Below are positions 17,518-24,193 of a stretch of DNA of 64,000 nt, one piece after another. The number at the start of each line of letters is the position of its first letter. Position 1 is the first letter of the stretch. Location: contig NZ_CP129992.1 of the NCBI RefSeq assembly GCF_030505615.1, positions 2,356,001 through 2,420,000 of the forward strand. Reading direction: 5' to 3'. Made by a program: the position numbers and the translations under genes. The stretch comes from Salinibaculum rarum. Lineage in GTDB: Archaea > Halobacteriota > Halobacteria > Halobacteriales > Haloarculaceae. Below the pieces are notes generated by a model that was given only the letters and a program-made list of their open reading frames with translations, was not told the origin of the DNA and made no database searches.

Positions 17518-18705
17518 TTAGAGGACTCCGGTTTCGGTGAGCAAGTCGAGCGTCGGGCCGGTGTCCGAAAGCTCTGCGAGGTCGATGTCCGGCGGGTTGA
17601 GTTCGTCGATAGACGGGAGTCCACCGACTGGGTTGATGCCGGAGACGGTCGGGTACGCGAACGTCCGGGTCGCGAAGAACTCCTGGGCTTCAGAGGAGAG
17701 CAGGTGGCGCACGAAGTTCTCGGCGAGGTCCTGCTTCTGTGTCCCGCTGATAATCTGTGCTCCGGAGACGTTGATGAGCGCGCCCGCGTCACCGCTGGTA
17801 AACGCGAGGTCGAGCGGTGCGTCCTGACGCTGGCTCTGGACGCGCAGTGCATAGTAGTGGTTGGCAAAGCCGGAGACAATTTCGCCGTTTGCGACCTGGT
17901 TTGAGACTTCGAACTCGCTGCCAAACTCCAGTACCTCAGCCGCCTGCATATCGTTGAGCCACTGGCGGGTCTCACTCTTGCCACGGATGAGCCGCATCGC
18001 CGTGATAAAGGACTGGAAGGCGCCGTAAGACGGTGCCCAGCCCATGTTGTTCTGGAAGGCGTCCGTGTTCGGGAACGCCTGGACCGTATCTGGAATGTCA
18101 CTCGCAGAGAGCTGGGTCGTGTTGTACGGGACAGCCCGAGCACGACCGGCGATGCCGACCCAATCACCGGTCGTGAACTGCGAGGGGACGGAATCGGTAA
18201 CACTGGAGGGGAGCGACGCTGCCGCACCGGCGTCGGCGACGTTGCCGAGCGAACCGGCGTCGACTGCGATGAACACGTCCGCCTGGCTCGCGTTGGCGTC
18301 GACTTCCTCGACGATGCGACTCGACAGCTGGCTGGAGGGGGCACGCGTGTGGCTGAACGTGAAATCCGGATACACCTGTTCGAACAGCCTGATGAGGTCG
18401 AGATACAGCCCGCCTTCACCGCCACCGAGATAGAAGCTCAGTTCCCCCTCCAGGTCGGGGAGCTCCGAGATGGACGTTCCGCCGGGGTCACCACGGGAGG
18501 AAACCAGCGGGCCCGACCCGCGGAAGTCCGCTATGTTGACGTCGCTACTGCTGCCGTTGTTTCCGTTGCCGCCGAACAGCCCGAAACAACCGGCCAGAGA
18601 GCCCGCGCTGGCCAGGCCCGTCGCGGCCAGCACCTTCCGCCGGGTGGGTCGATGGGTCGTCTCACTTCGTTCAGAAGTTCGGTCAGAATTTTCTTGCATT
18701 GTCAT
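17518..18705 (-). CDS. Fe(III) ABC transporter substrate-binding lipoprotein
   Basis: 395 residues. Tat signal TRRKVLAATG followed by a lipobox ending LAGC (Cys40), so it is an exported lipoprotein. The body is a family-1 extracellular solute-binding protein of the FbpA/FutA type. Adjacent tyrosines at 284-285 (ANHYYALRV) match the Tyr-Tyr iron ligands of this class. A perfect TTTAGG-N4-CCTAAA palindrome lies 2 bases before the start codon, strongly suggesting control by an iron-responsive DtxR-family repressor and a leaderless or very short-leader transcript. Followed by permease, ATPase and two non-transport genes. Confidence 0.9.
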   Translation of the reverse strand: MTMQENSDRTSERSETTHRPTRRKVLAATGLASAGSLAGCFGLFGGNGNNGSSSDVNIADFRGSGPLVSSRGDPGGTSISELPDLEGELSFYLGGGEGGLYLDLIRLFEQVYPDFTFSHTRAPSSQLSSRIVEEVDANASQADVFIAVDAGSLGNVADAGAAASLPSSVTDSVPSQFTTGDWVGIAGRARAVPYNTTQLSASDIPDTVQAFPNTDAFQNNMGWAPSYGAFQSFITAMRLIRGKSETRQWLNDMQAAEVLEFGSEFEVSNQVANGEIVSGFANHYYALRVQSQRQDAPLDLAFTSGDAGALINVSGAQIISGTQKQDLAENFVRHLLSSEAQEFFATRTFAYPTVSGINPVGGLPSIDELNPPDIDLAELSDTGPTLDLLTETGVL

Positions 18706-18707
18706 AA

Positions 18708-18723
18708 TTTAGGTTTGCCTAAA
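18708..18723. promoter_or_regulatory. Perfect TTTAGG-N4-CCTAAA metal-repressor box before the iron-binding protein gene
   Basis: TTTAGGTTTGCCTAAA is a perfect 6-4-6 inverted repeat, ending 2 bases before the ATG of the binding-protein gene and in the 32-base gap after the upstream RGP-like gene. The position would block transcription initiation. The motif type matches binding sites described for DtxR/Idr-class iron regulators in haloarchaea; the identity of the regulator is inferred. Confidence 0.75.
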
Positions 18724-18737
18724 ACACTTAACGCTTT

Positions 18738-19916
18738 CTAGTCGTCTCCGGTCGTGGGAACGCCCTGTTTGGGGGCCGCCGTGGCGTCGAGTTCGTCGAG
18801 GCAGGTCAGCCAATCGAGCATGTACTCCCCGACTTGATTGAGGAAGGCCCCGTTCTCGTAGTCGGCGAAATCGCCGTCGGCGAGTTCGTGGGCCATCGCC
18901 TCAAAGACACCCGCGTAGCTGTCGGCGTCCGCACCGGCGTCGTCGATTATCTCCCAGACGTGTTCGTTCAGTTCGAGGCCGTGAACCTCGTTGGTGAGGT
19001 CCGAAAACGTCGAGCGCGGCGCCTTGTTGTGCTCACAGAGCGGGTCGCCGTTGTAAATCTGCGTTCCGAGCACGTCACAGGCCCGCTTGAGAAACACGCC
19101 CGACCAGATGTCGTCGAACCGGCCAACGTCCCACTCGTTGTCGTCCATCGGCAACTGGTAGAAGGCCGGAATCACTTCCCGGCGGAAGGCGAGGTTCATC
19201 GAACAGACGGTGAGGTAATTGCCTTCCCGGGCAACGAAGTCCTCGCCGAAGTCCTCGGCGCTGGTCCGGGTTTGTGCCTGGCCCTGGAGGTCGCCGTCCA
19301 TCAGGATGCGGACCGCATCGAGGTCTGGGACGTTCGTCCAGAGGCCCTGCGATGCGACCACATCGTCGACTTCGACGGGTTCGGTTTCGACCGTCTCGTC
19401 CATCGCGCTGTAGGGATAACCGCGAGGGTAGAGACCGTGTTCGTCCTCGTTCTGGTAGAGGACGTTGACCCACTGTTCGTCGGAGCTGACGCCGGTCACT
19501 TCGCCCTCGTACTGGAGATTGTCGAGGTGGCGACCGAAGAAGTCGAACTCGTCGTGGGGGAGCGTGTCGTCGTCGATGAAGACGCCGTACTCGAAGTCGT
19601 TGGCCCACATGTAGAGCAGGCCAAAGGAGGTCTGGGCGTGGCTGGCCTCGGGGACGAGGTGGTTGTACTCGCCGACGCCGTGGCGTTCGAACCACGCTTT
19701 GCGGCTGGTGCCGTCGTAGACGTCGCCGGAGACGCCCTCCTCGTCGAGCATCGCCTGCATCTCCTCTGTGTCACAGAAGTCCTCGGTGACGAGGACGACG
19801 TGGAGTCGGTCCAAATCGAAGTCGTGTGCGCGTGCGTTCTCGAAGTACGCCCGCATACACTCGTACTCGCGTATCGTCGGGACGATTACGCAGATGTCCT
19901 GGGCTGTCCGTGCCAT
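18738..19916 (-). CDS. RGP-type glycosyltransferase/mutase-like protein (alpha-1,4-glucan-protein synthase family)
   Basis: 392-residue cytoplasmic protein with a GT-A-like core related to plant reversibly glycosylated polypeptides, which act as UDP-arabinopyranose mutases or self-glucosylating proteins. Seen here: ICVIVPTIREYECMRAY at the start, the DxD motif in FIDDDTLPHDEFDFF (residues ~115-130), and a conserved NLAFRREVIPAFY stretch. Haloarchaeal members are usually annotated by family only. Two metal-repressor-like boxes lie directly upstream in the divergent promoter region. The gene leads into the iron ABC operon, separated by 32 bases carrying another box. Confidence 0.7.
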   Translation of the reverse strand: MARTAQDICVIVPTIREYECMRAYFENARAHDFDLDRLHVVLVTEDFCDTEEMQAMLDEEGVSGDVYDGTSRKAWFERHGVGEYNHLVPEASHAQTSFGLLYMWANDFEYGVFIDDDTLPHDEFDFFGRHLDNLQYEGEVTGVSSDEQWVNVLYQNEDEHGLYPRGYPYSAMDETVETEPVEVDDVVASQGLWTNVPDLDAVRILMDGDLQGQAQTRTSAEDFGEDFVAREGNYLTVCSMNLAFRREVIPAFYQLPMDDNEWDVGRFDDIWSGVFLKRACDVLGTQIYNGDPLCEHNKAPRSTFSDLTNEVHGLELNEHVWEIIDDAGADADSYAGVFEAMAHELADGDFADYENGAFLNQVGEYMLDWLTCLDELDATAAPKQGVPTTGDD

Positions 19917-19934
19917 CGTATCTACTCCTCAGTC

Positions 19935-19950
19935 TTTAGGGCGTCCTAAA
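19935..19950. promoter_or_regulatory. Metal-repressor box, proximal to the RGP-like gene
   Basis: TTTAGGGCGTCCTAAA, a perfect 6-4-6 palindrome 18 bases before the RGP-like start codon. First of a pair in the divergent promoter region. Confidence 0.72.
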
Positions 19951-19961
19951 ATAACTGTTGT

Positions 19962-19977
19962 TTTAGGATGGCCTAAG
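19962..19977. promoter_or_regulatory. Metal-repressor box, proximal to the thiolase-like gene
   Basis: TTTAGGATGGCCTAAG, one mismatch in the last base of the right arm. Its centre is 27 bases from that of the neighbouring box. It lies 59 bases before the thiolase-like ATG, so the pair could control both directions. Confidence 0.68.
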
Positions 19978-20036
19978 ACTCCGCGACGTGGGGCAGTGAC
20001 CGAAACGACCACAACGTCGCCCCGTGACGGTCCAAT

Positions 20037-21188
20037 ATGGACGTTGCCATCATCGCGGCTGCGATGACAGACTTCGGCGAGCGCGACGCGTGGATACGGG
20101 AGTTGCTCGCCGAGGCCGGAGAGGCCTGTCTGGACAGCGCGCCGGTCGGACGCGACGCGGTCGAACACCTCTACGTCTCGAATATGGCAAGTGGTGAACT
20201 GGAAGGGCAGACCGGCGTGATGAACGCGCTGGCACACGACCTCGGCGTCTTGCCCGCCTACGCCGAGCGCGTCGATCAGACCTCCGCGTCGGGCGCGGCC
20301 GGCGTCTTCGAGGCCTGGCAGTCTGTGGCGTCGGGCGCAAGCGAGATGACGCTGCTCGTGGGCGGCGAGAAGATGACCCACCGGGACACCCCGGAAACCT
20401 CCGACGTCGTCGCGTCGGTGACCCACCCCGTCGAGTACAAACACGGGGTGACCCTGCCAGCCTTCGGCGCGATGGCCGCGCGGCTGTACATGCACGAACA
20501 CGACGCTCCCCGGGAGAGTCTGGCCCGAGTTGCGGTCAAAAACCACGAGAACGCCCTCGCGAACCCGTTCGCACAGTTCCACAAGGAGATCGACGTCGAG
20601 ACGGTCCTGGAGAGTCCGATGGTCAACGACCCGCTCCGCCTCTACGATTACTGCCCGGTCACCGACGGGAGCGCGGCACTGCTGTTCTGTCCGGTGTCGG
20701 TCGCCGAGCAATACACCGACGACTACGTTCGCGTGGCCGGTGTCGGCGGCGCGACGGACACACACGTCGTCCACGAACGGTCGGACCCGCTGGCGATGGA
20801 CGCCGTCGCCGAAAGCGGCGACCGGGCCTTCGGGATGGCCGATTGGGGCGTCGACGACCTCGACGTCGCCGAGTTACACGACATGGTGACAGTTCTGGAA
20901 CCACTCCAGCTAGAAGCACTCGGCATCGCCGACCGGGGCGAGGGATGGAAATTCGTCGAAGACGGGACGACCTCCCGGGACGGTGCGCTCCCGGTCAATC
21001 CGTCCGGGGGGCTGAAAGCCCGGGGCCACCCGCTCGGCGCGACCGGCGTCGCACAGGTCGCCGAACTCTACTGGCAGTTGCTCGGTGCGGCGGGTGACCG
21101 ACAGGTCGATGCCGACCGCGGCCTCGCCTGCAACGTCGGTGGCTTTGGCAACTGTGTCGTCACCTCACTGCTGGAGGTGCCAGCATGA
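20037..21188 (+). CDS. Thiolase-fold protein with Ser in place of the nucleophilic Cys
   Basis: 383 residues with the thiolase fold. The C-terminal GHPLGATG motif and a CNVGGFGNC loop match the family's catalytic His and Cys regions. The N-terminal nucleophile region reads VDQTSASGAAG: the usual Cys (CASG) is Ser83, codon TCC at 20283. Ordinary acetyl-CoA C-acetyltransferase activity is therefore doubtful; a condensing, acyl-transfer or scaffold role is possible. Followed with a 4-base overlap by a DUF35 protein, the normal partner of archaeal thiolases. It is divergent from the RGP-like/iron-transport operon and shares two metal-repressor boxes with it. Confidence 0.82.
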   Translation: MDVAIIAAAMTDFGERDAWIRELLAEAGEACLDSAPVGRDAVEHLYVSNMASGELEGQTGVMNALAHDLGVLPAYAERVDQTSASGAAGVFEAWQSVASGASEMTLLVGGEKMTHRDTPETSDVVASVTHPVEYKHGVTLPAFGAMAARLYMHEHDAPRESLARVAVKNHENALANPFAQFHKEIDVETVLESPMVNDPLRLYDYCPVTDGSAALLFCPVSVAEQYTDDYVRVAGVGGATDTHVVHERSDPLAMDAVAESGDRAFGMADWGVDDLDVAELHDMVTVLEPLQLEALGIADRGEGWKFVEDGTTSRDGALPVNPSGGLKARGHPLGATGVAQVAELYWQLLGAAGDRQVDADRGLACNVGGFGNCVVTSLLEVPA

Positions 21189-21586
21189 CTGACAGCGATA
21201 GTCCTCCCAGCGAGGCCAGCAGGGAGCGGCTGCTCGCACACCGGTGTCGGAACGACCACCTGACCTATCCCGGCCACACCGTCTGTCCGACCTGCGGCGG
21301 CGACCAGGTCGAGACGGTCGATCTCACCGACAGGACGGCGACAGTGGTAACATGGACGGAGAGCGTCGCGACACCCTCTGGCGTCCGGGCACCGAATACG
21401 CTGGCAATCGTGGAATTTACCTTCGACGGAAATTCAGTGACAGTCCTCGGGCAGACGACTGCTGGGGTTGCTATCGGCGACACTGTCCAGCCAGTGTACG
21501 TCGACGAATTACGGGACCCCACAGCGAGTTTGAGAGCAAAAGACAGCCAGTCGTGGTCTGGCTATCGGTTCGAACCGGTCGAGTAG
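21185..21586 (+). CDS. DUF35 Zn-ribbon/OB-fold acyl-CoA-binding protein
   Basis: 133-residue protein with an N-terminal zinc-ribbon-like segment (Cys22, then CPTC around residues 34-37) and a C-terminal OB-fold (residues ~45-115). In archaea such proteins bridge acetoacetyl-CoA thiolase to HMG-CoA synthase and bind CoA intermediates. Here the first Cys pair is reduced (HRCRNDH has one Cys), so metal binding may be altered. Its ATG overlaps the thiolase-like stop by 4 bases. No HMG-CoA synthase gene is nearby, so the pair probably serves a different product. Confidence 0.82.
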   Translation: MTDSDSPPSEASRERLLAHRCRNDHLTYPGHTVCPTCGGDQVETVDLTDRTATVVTWTESVATPSGVRAPNTLAIVEFTFDGNSVTVLGQTTAGVAIGDTVQPVYVDELRDPTASLRAKDSQSWSGYRFEPVE

Positions 21587-22057
21587 TCAGTCCGCGACGA
21601 GCGGGTCGACAATCGTATCGGCAGACCCCTCATCCAGGAGGGCTTGCAGGCCATCCTCGACTGTCTTTGCCTCCTCGTCGGTGTGTGGATAGACAGCCGC
21701 GACACCCGTTCCGTCGTAGACGGCGAGACAGAACGCTGGCATGACGAGCCAGTCCGTGTGTTCCCCTTCTGCCGGCGTGAAACACTCTCTGGTCTGGAAA
21801 AACGGCGTGAGACGGACCCCCTCGATGTCCGCCCACGACCTGAACGCCAGATACGTGTCCCGAATGTCGCGGTCGCAGTCGGCGACTGGCATCCGCTTGC
21901 GCCACTCGTTCCGACTGACCGTGTCGACGAGGCCGCGCTCGCCGAGTTCCACGAGGCGCTCGTGAAGGCTGTCGGCGCGGTCCTGAGACGGAGGTGGTAA
22001 CTCACTCCGTTCGTACAGCACTACCTCGATAGCCCCCTCTCGCTTGTTGCTGTGCAT
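21587..22057 (-). CDS. Conserved haloarchaeal protein, paralogue of the 39878-40474 gene
   Basis: 156 residues, no confident function. A beta-strand start (IEVVLYERSE), a helical segment with RLVELGERGLVD, a conserved EWRKRMP, and a second half with FRSWADIEGVRLTPFF and AFCLAVYDG. The same order of elements occurs in the protein encoded at 39878-40474, so the two are paralogues of a family sometimes annotated as HTH-domain proteins. The gene ends directly against the DUF35 gene (convergent, no gap). Confidence 0.65.
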   Translation of the reverse strand: MHSNKREGAIEVVLYERSELPPPSQDRADSLHERLVELGERGLVDTVSRNEWRKRMPVADCDRDIRDTYLAFRSWADIEGVRLTPFFQTRECFTPAEGEHTDWLVMPAFCLAVYDGTGVAAVYPHTDEEAKTVEDGLQALLDEGSADTIVDPLVAD

Positions 22058-22223
22058 AGGTACCCTCGCGGATACGTTCGCTCCCCGTGGTAATAAAACG
22101 TTTCTATCATATTACAAATTGGCGCGACATGCCACGAATCGCCAAACCTCGAATCGGCGTCACAAGCCACCAGAACCGCGCTGCATGGCAATCATCGGTT
22201 TATAATGGTTGGTAATGTATACA

Positions 22224-22757
22224 CTATTTGTTATTTTCATCGCCCCCGTGAGAATCGCTATCGTCGACGTCGTCTTTGAGAGACTGGAGTTCCGCATCCA
22301 CGTCGATGTCCACTGCATCGCGGTCGGTCGACGTGGTCTCAAGCCGGTCGTCGACTTCCGACTGGAGGTCTCGGACCTCTTCGAGTAACTCCCGGGCCTC
22401 GTCGTCGGGTGGCCGGCTCTCCAGTGCCGACCCGAGGTCCGACAGCGCCTCGTCCAGTCGAGACAGCGTCGCGCGGCCAAGGTCCGTCGCCCGCTGCCGG
22501 GCCTGGGAACTCCCGGGCGTTGCTTCCCGTCCCTCGGCGATGCGGAGCGCGCGCTGGACGAGTCGTAGCGCCCGGACGTTGGTCTCGAGGACGAGTACGA
22601 TAGCCGGTATCGTCACCTCGCTTGTAAACTGGGCGAGTTGACGTGGCGTCGGCGGCCGCAATGGCCCGCGTGCCGGGTCGAGTTCGTCCTGTAACTGCTC
22701 GAGAGATGCTGTGAGTTCACTCAAAAGCGCCGATAGTTCTTGACCCCCGTTGCTCAT
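22224..22757 (-). CDS. Conserved haloarchaeal coiled-coil protein
   Basis: 177 residues from ATG at 22757. Predominantly helical with heptad-like stretches at both ends (LLSELTASLEQLQDELD; then LLEEVRDLQSEVDDRLE) and a hydrophobic central segment (TIPAIVLVLETNVRALRLV), ending in an acidic tail. No recognised domain. It is divergent from the 59-residue gene at 22864, and the two metal-repressor-like boxes lie between them, so it might share that control. Confidence 0.65.
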   Translation of the reverse strand: MSNGGQELSALLSELTASLEQLQDELDPARGPLRPPTPRQLAQFTSEVTIPAIVLVLETNVRALRLVQRALRIAEGREATPGSSQARQRATDLGRATLSRLDEALSDLGSALESRPPDDEARELLEEVRDLQSEVDDRLETTSTDRDAVDIDVDAELQSLKDDVDDSDSHGGDENNK

Positions 22758-22813
22758 ACCTGCTGTAGGGACCGACTCCACAAAAGTCCCGCCGGCGATT
22801 CAGCCTCCGAGTT

Positions 22814-22829
22814 CTTAGGCCAACCAAAA
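22814..22829. promoter_or_regulatory. Imperfect metal-repressor box
   Basis: CTTAGGCCAACCAAAA: two mismatches from the TTTAGG-N4-CCTAAA pattern. It pairs with the next box at a centre-to-centre distance of 26 bases, as in the 19.9 kb pair. Confidence 0.5.
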
Positions 22830-22839
22830 CTCTTTTAAT

Positions 22840-22855
22840 TTTAGGGCGGCCTAAG
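22840..22855. promoter_or_regulatory. Metal-repressor box upstream of the 59-residue gene
   Basis: TTTAGGGCGGCCTAAG, one mismatch, ending 8 bases before the ATG at 22864, again where a leaderless transcript would start. Confidence 0.68.
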
Positions 22856-22863
22856 TTCAGCCG

Positions 22864-23043
22864 ATGACTCGCGCAGACGACGGTCGGACAATCTCAGACC
22901 TGGACAAGACGGGAGAGAATCCGGACCAGCATGACCGAGCCGTGACTGTTCACGAGTGTTCGCCGACACGGACTGTGTTTACGGAAACCGGAAACTCGGA
23001 CGGCTGGATTGCGACCGACACGACCGTCGACCTGCAAAGATAG
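22864..23043 (+). CDS. Small conserved haloarchaeal protein, probably metal-regulated
   Basis: 59 residues starting MTRADDGRTI, with a conserved-looking core VHECSPTRTVFT and SDGWIATD. Codon third positions are GC-rich and the composition is acidic, like genuine haloarchaeal genes. Two TTTAGG-type boxes lie immediately upstream and the gene converges on dpsA 10 bases away. Similar short proteins exist in haloarchaea (I recall a DUF7331-type family, not checked). Function unknown; the single Cys and His give no clear metal site. Confidence 0.6.
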   Translation: MTRADDGRTISDLDKTGENPDQHDRAVTVHECSPTRTVFTETGNSDGWIATDTTVDLQR

Positions 23044-23053
23044 CGGCCGCTTT

Positions 23054-23602
23054 TCAGTTCATCGCGCTGTCGAAGACGAGCGTATCGTCCTCGAGGTAGT
23101 GCTCGATGTGGTGTGCATCGTCTTCTGTCTCGACCAGAATCTCGCGGAGAATCTGTGCGGTGGCGTGGTCGCCCAGGTTCTCGGCGAGTTCGATGTGGTC
23201 CCGGAGACTCTCGATGACGTCACCGTACATCTCCATGTCGTTCTCCAGTGACGTCCGGATGTCGTAGACGTCCTCGTCTTCGGCTTCGACTGTCGCGTGT
23301 TCTTGCAGGTTGCTCATGCTGGCGACCGGGGTGCCCCCGAGTGCCTGCGCGCGCTCGGCGAGTTCGTCGGCCGCAGCCTCGACGCCCTCGGCTGCCTCAC
23401 CAAGGAAGATATGCAGGTCCCGGAACTCGGCGCCTTCGACGTTCCAGTGGTGTTTTCGAAGCTGGTGATAGAGGACGAATGCGTCTGCGAGGTCCGTGTT
23501 CAGCGCCTCGACAATCTGTTCTGCCTTCTCGCCGTCGAGTCGCAGCGCGTCGCTTTCCTCGACAGTCCCGAACTCTTGTTGGACGGTCTTCTGGGTGCTC
23601 AT
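23054..23602 (-). CDS. dpsA: Dps-family ferritin-like protein
   Basis: DNA-protection-during-starvation protein: oxidises Fe(II) and stores Fe(III) in a dodecamer, protecting DNA from oxidative damage. The 182-residue helical protein has the ferroxidase motif YHQLRKHHWNVEG followed by FRDLHIFLGEAAEG, as in Halobacterium DpsA. The ATG at 23602 gives MSTQKTVQQE, the known family start; longer readings are upstream noise. A TATA-like CTTTATG lies about 30 bases upstream. It lacks the TTTAGG box but has its own AT-rich palindrome. Confidence 0.93.
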   Translation of the reverse strand: MSTQKTVQQEFGTVEESDALRLDGEKAEQIVEALNTDLADAFVLYHQLRKHHWNVEGAEFRDLHIFLGEAAEGVEAAADELAERAQALGGTPVASMSNLQEHATVEAEDEDVYDIRTSLENDMEMYGDVIESLRDHIELAENLGDHATAQILREILVETEDDAHHIEHYLEDDTLVFDSAMN

Positions 23603-23648
23603 TACAGCACATACTACTCCCTGTTCCCACATAAAGACTCCTATCGAG

Positions 23649-23661
23649 GAAAAATATTTTC
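23649..23661. promoter_or_regulatory. AT-rich palindrome upstream of dpsA
   Basis: GAAAAATATTTTC (GAAAA-N3-TTTTC) lies about 15 bases upstream of the putative dpsA TATA element, and GAAAAATAT recurs at 23668. It could be an activator site distinct from the TTTAGG boxes. Confidence 0.35.
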
Positions 23662-23719
23662 TAGTTCGAAAAATATCTATTCCGTATCGCAAATCAAGCC
23701 AGGTGTAGACAGTCCCCTC

Positions 23720-24100
23720 TCACGGTCGAGTCAGAACGACAGCCGCGTCCGAATCGAACCGGCCGGCGTCGGCGACGAGCGAGCGAGCCTGTGTGTCGTG
23801 GAGCGTCCGAAGCCCGTCGAGTTCCGCGTCGGTCACGTCCAGTTGCGAGGCGAACTCGCTCCAGACGTGGTCACGGAGCGCGAGGACGTAGACATCAGGC
23901 TCCTGATACACGAGTGGGTCTTGGTGGAACTGGTTGCGCCACTCGTAGACGATGTCGTCGACGCCGGGGAGGTCACGGACGTTCTCCTGGTGACTGCGAG
24001 TAATCTCCCGCAATCGACCTTCGTCGATTCCGGCTGTTGTCGCGGCTGTCTCGACAGATTCGTCGTCGAATGCTGCCAGTGGGTCGCGTGGGTCTGCCAT
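23720..24100 (-). CDS. Conserved hypothetical protein
   Basis: 126 residues from ATG at 24100 (MADPRDPLAAF). Helical, acidic, with a tryptophan-containing centre (VYEWRNQFHQDPLVYQEPDVY) and a C-terminus ending VVLTRP. No membrane segment and no metal-binding Cys. I do not recognise a domain. It is divergent from the acetyl-CoA synthetase gene, about 93 bases away. Confidence 0.6.
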   Translation of the reverse strand: MADPRDPLAAFDDESVETAATTAGIDEGRLREITRSHQENVRDLPGVDDIVYEWRNQFHQDPLVYQEPDVYVLALRDHVWSEFASQLDVTDAELDGLRTLHDTQARSLVADAGRFDSDAAVVLTRP

Positions 24101-24193
24101 GAGACGGTGTAGGGCCGATGGGGGCAAAAGTGCTGGCAGACCAGCGGTATTGCCGGAGACCATATATTAATCTATGGGCTTGTCGTATTCCAA

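Noticed and set aside
18834-19949. 371-residue open frame on the plus strand
   Set aside because: Antisense to the RGP-type gene, Val/Glu-rich mirror frame without any domain.
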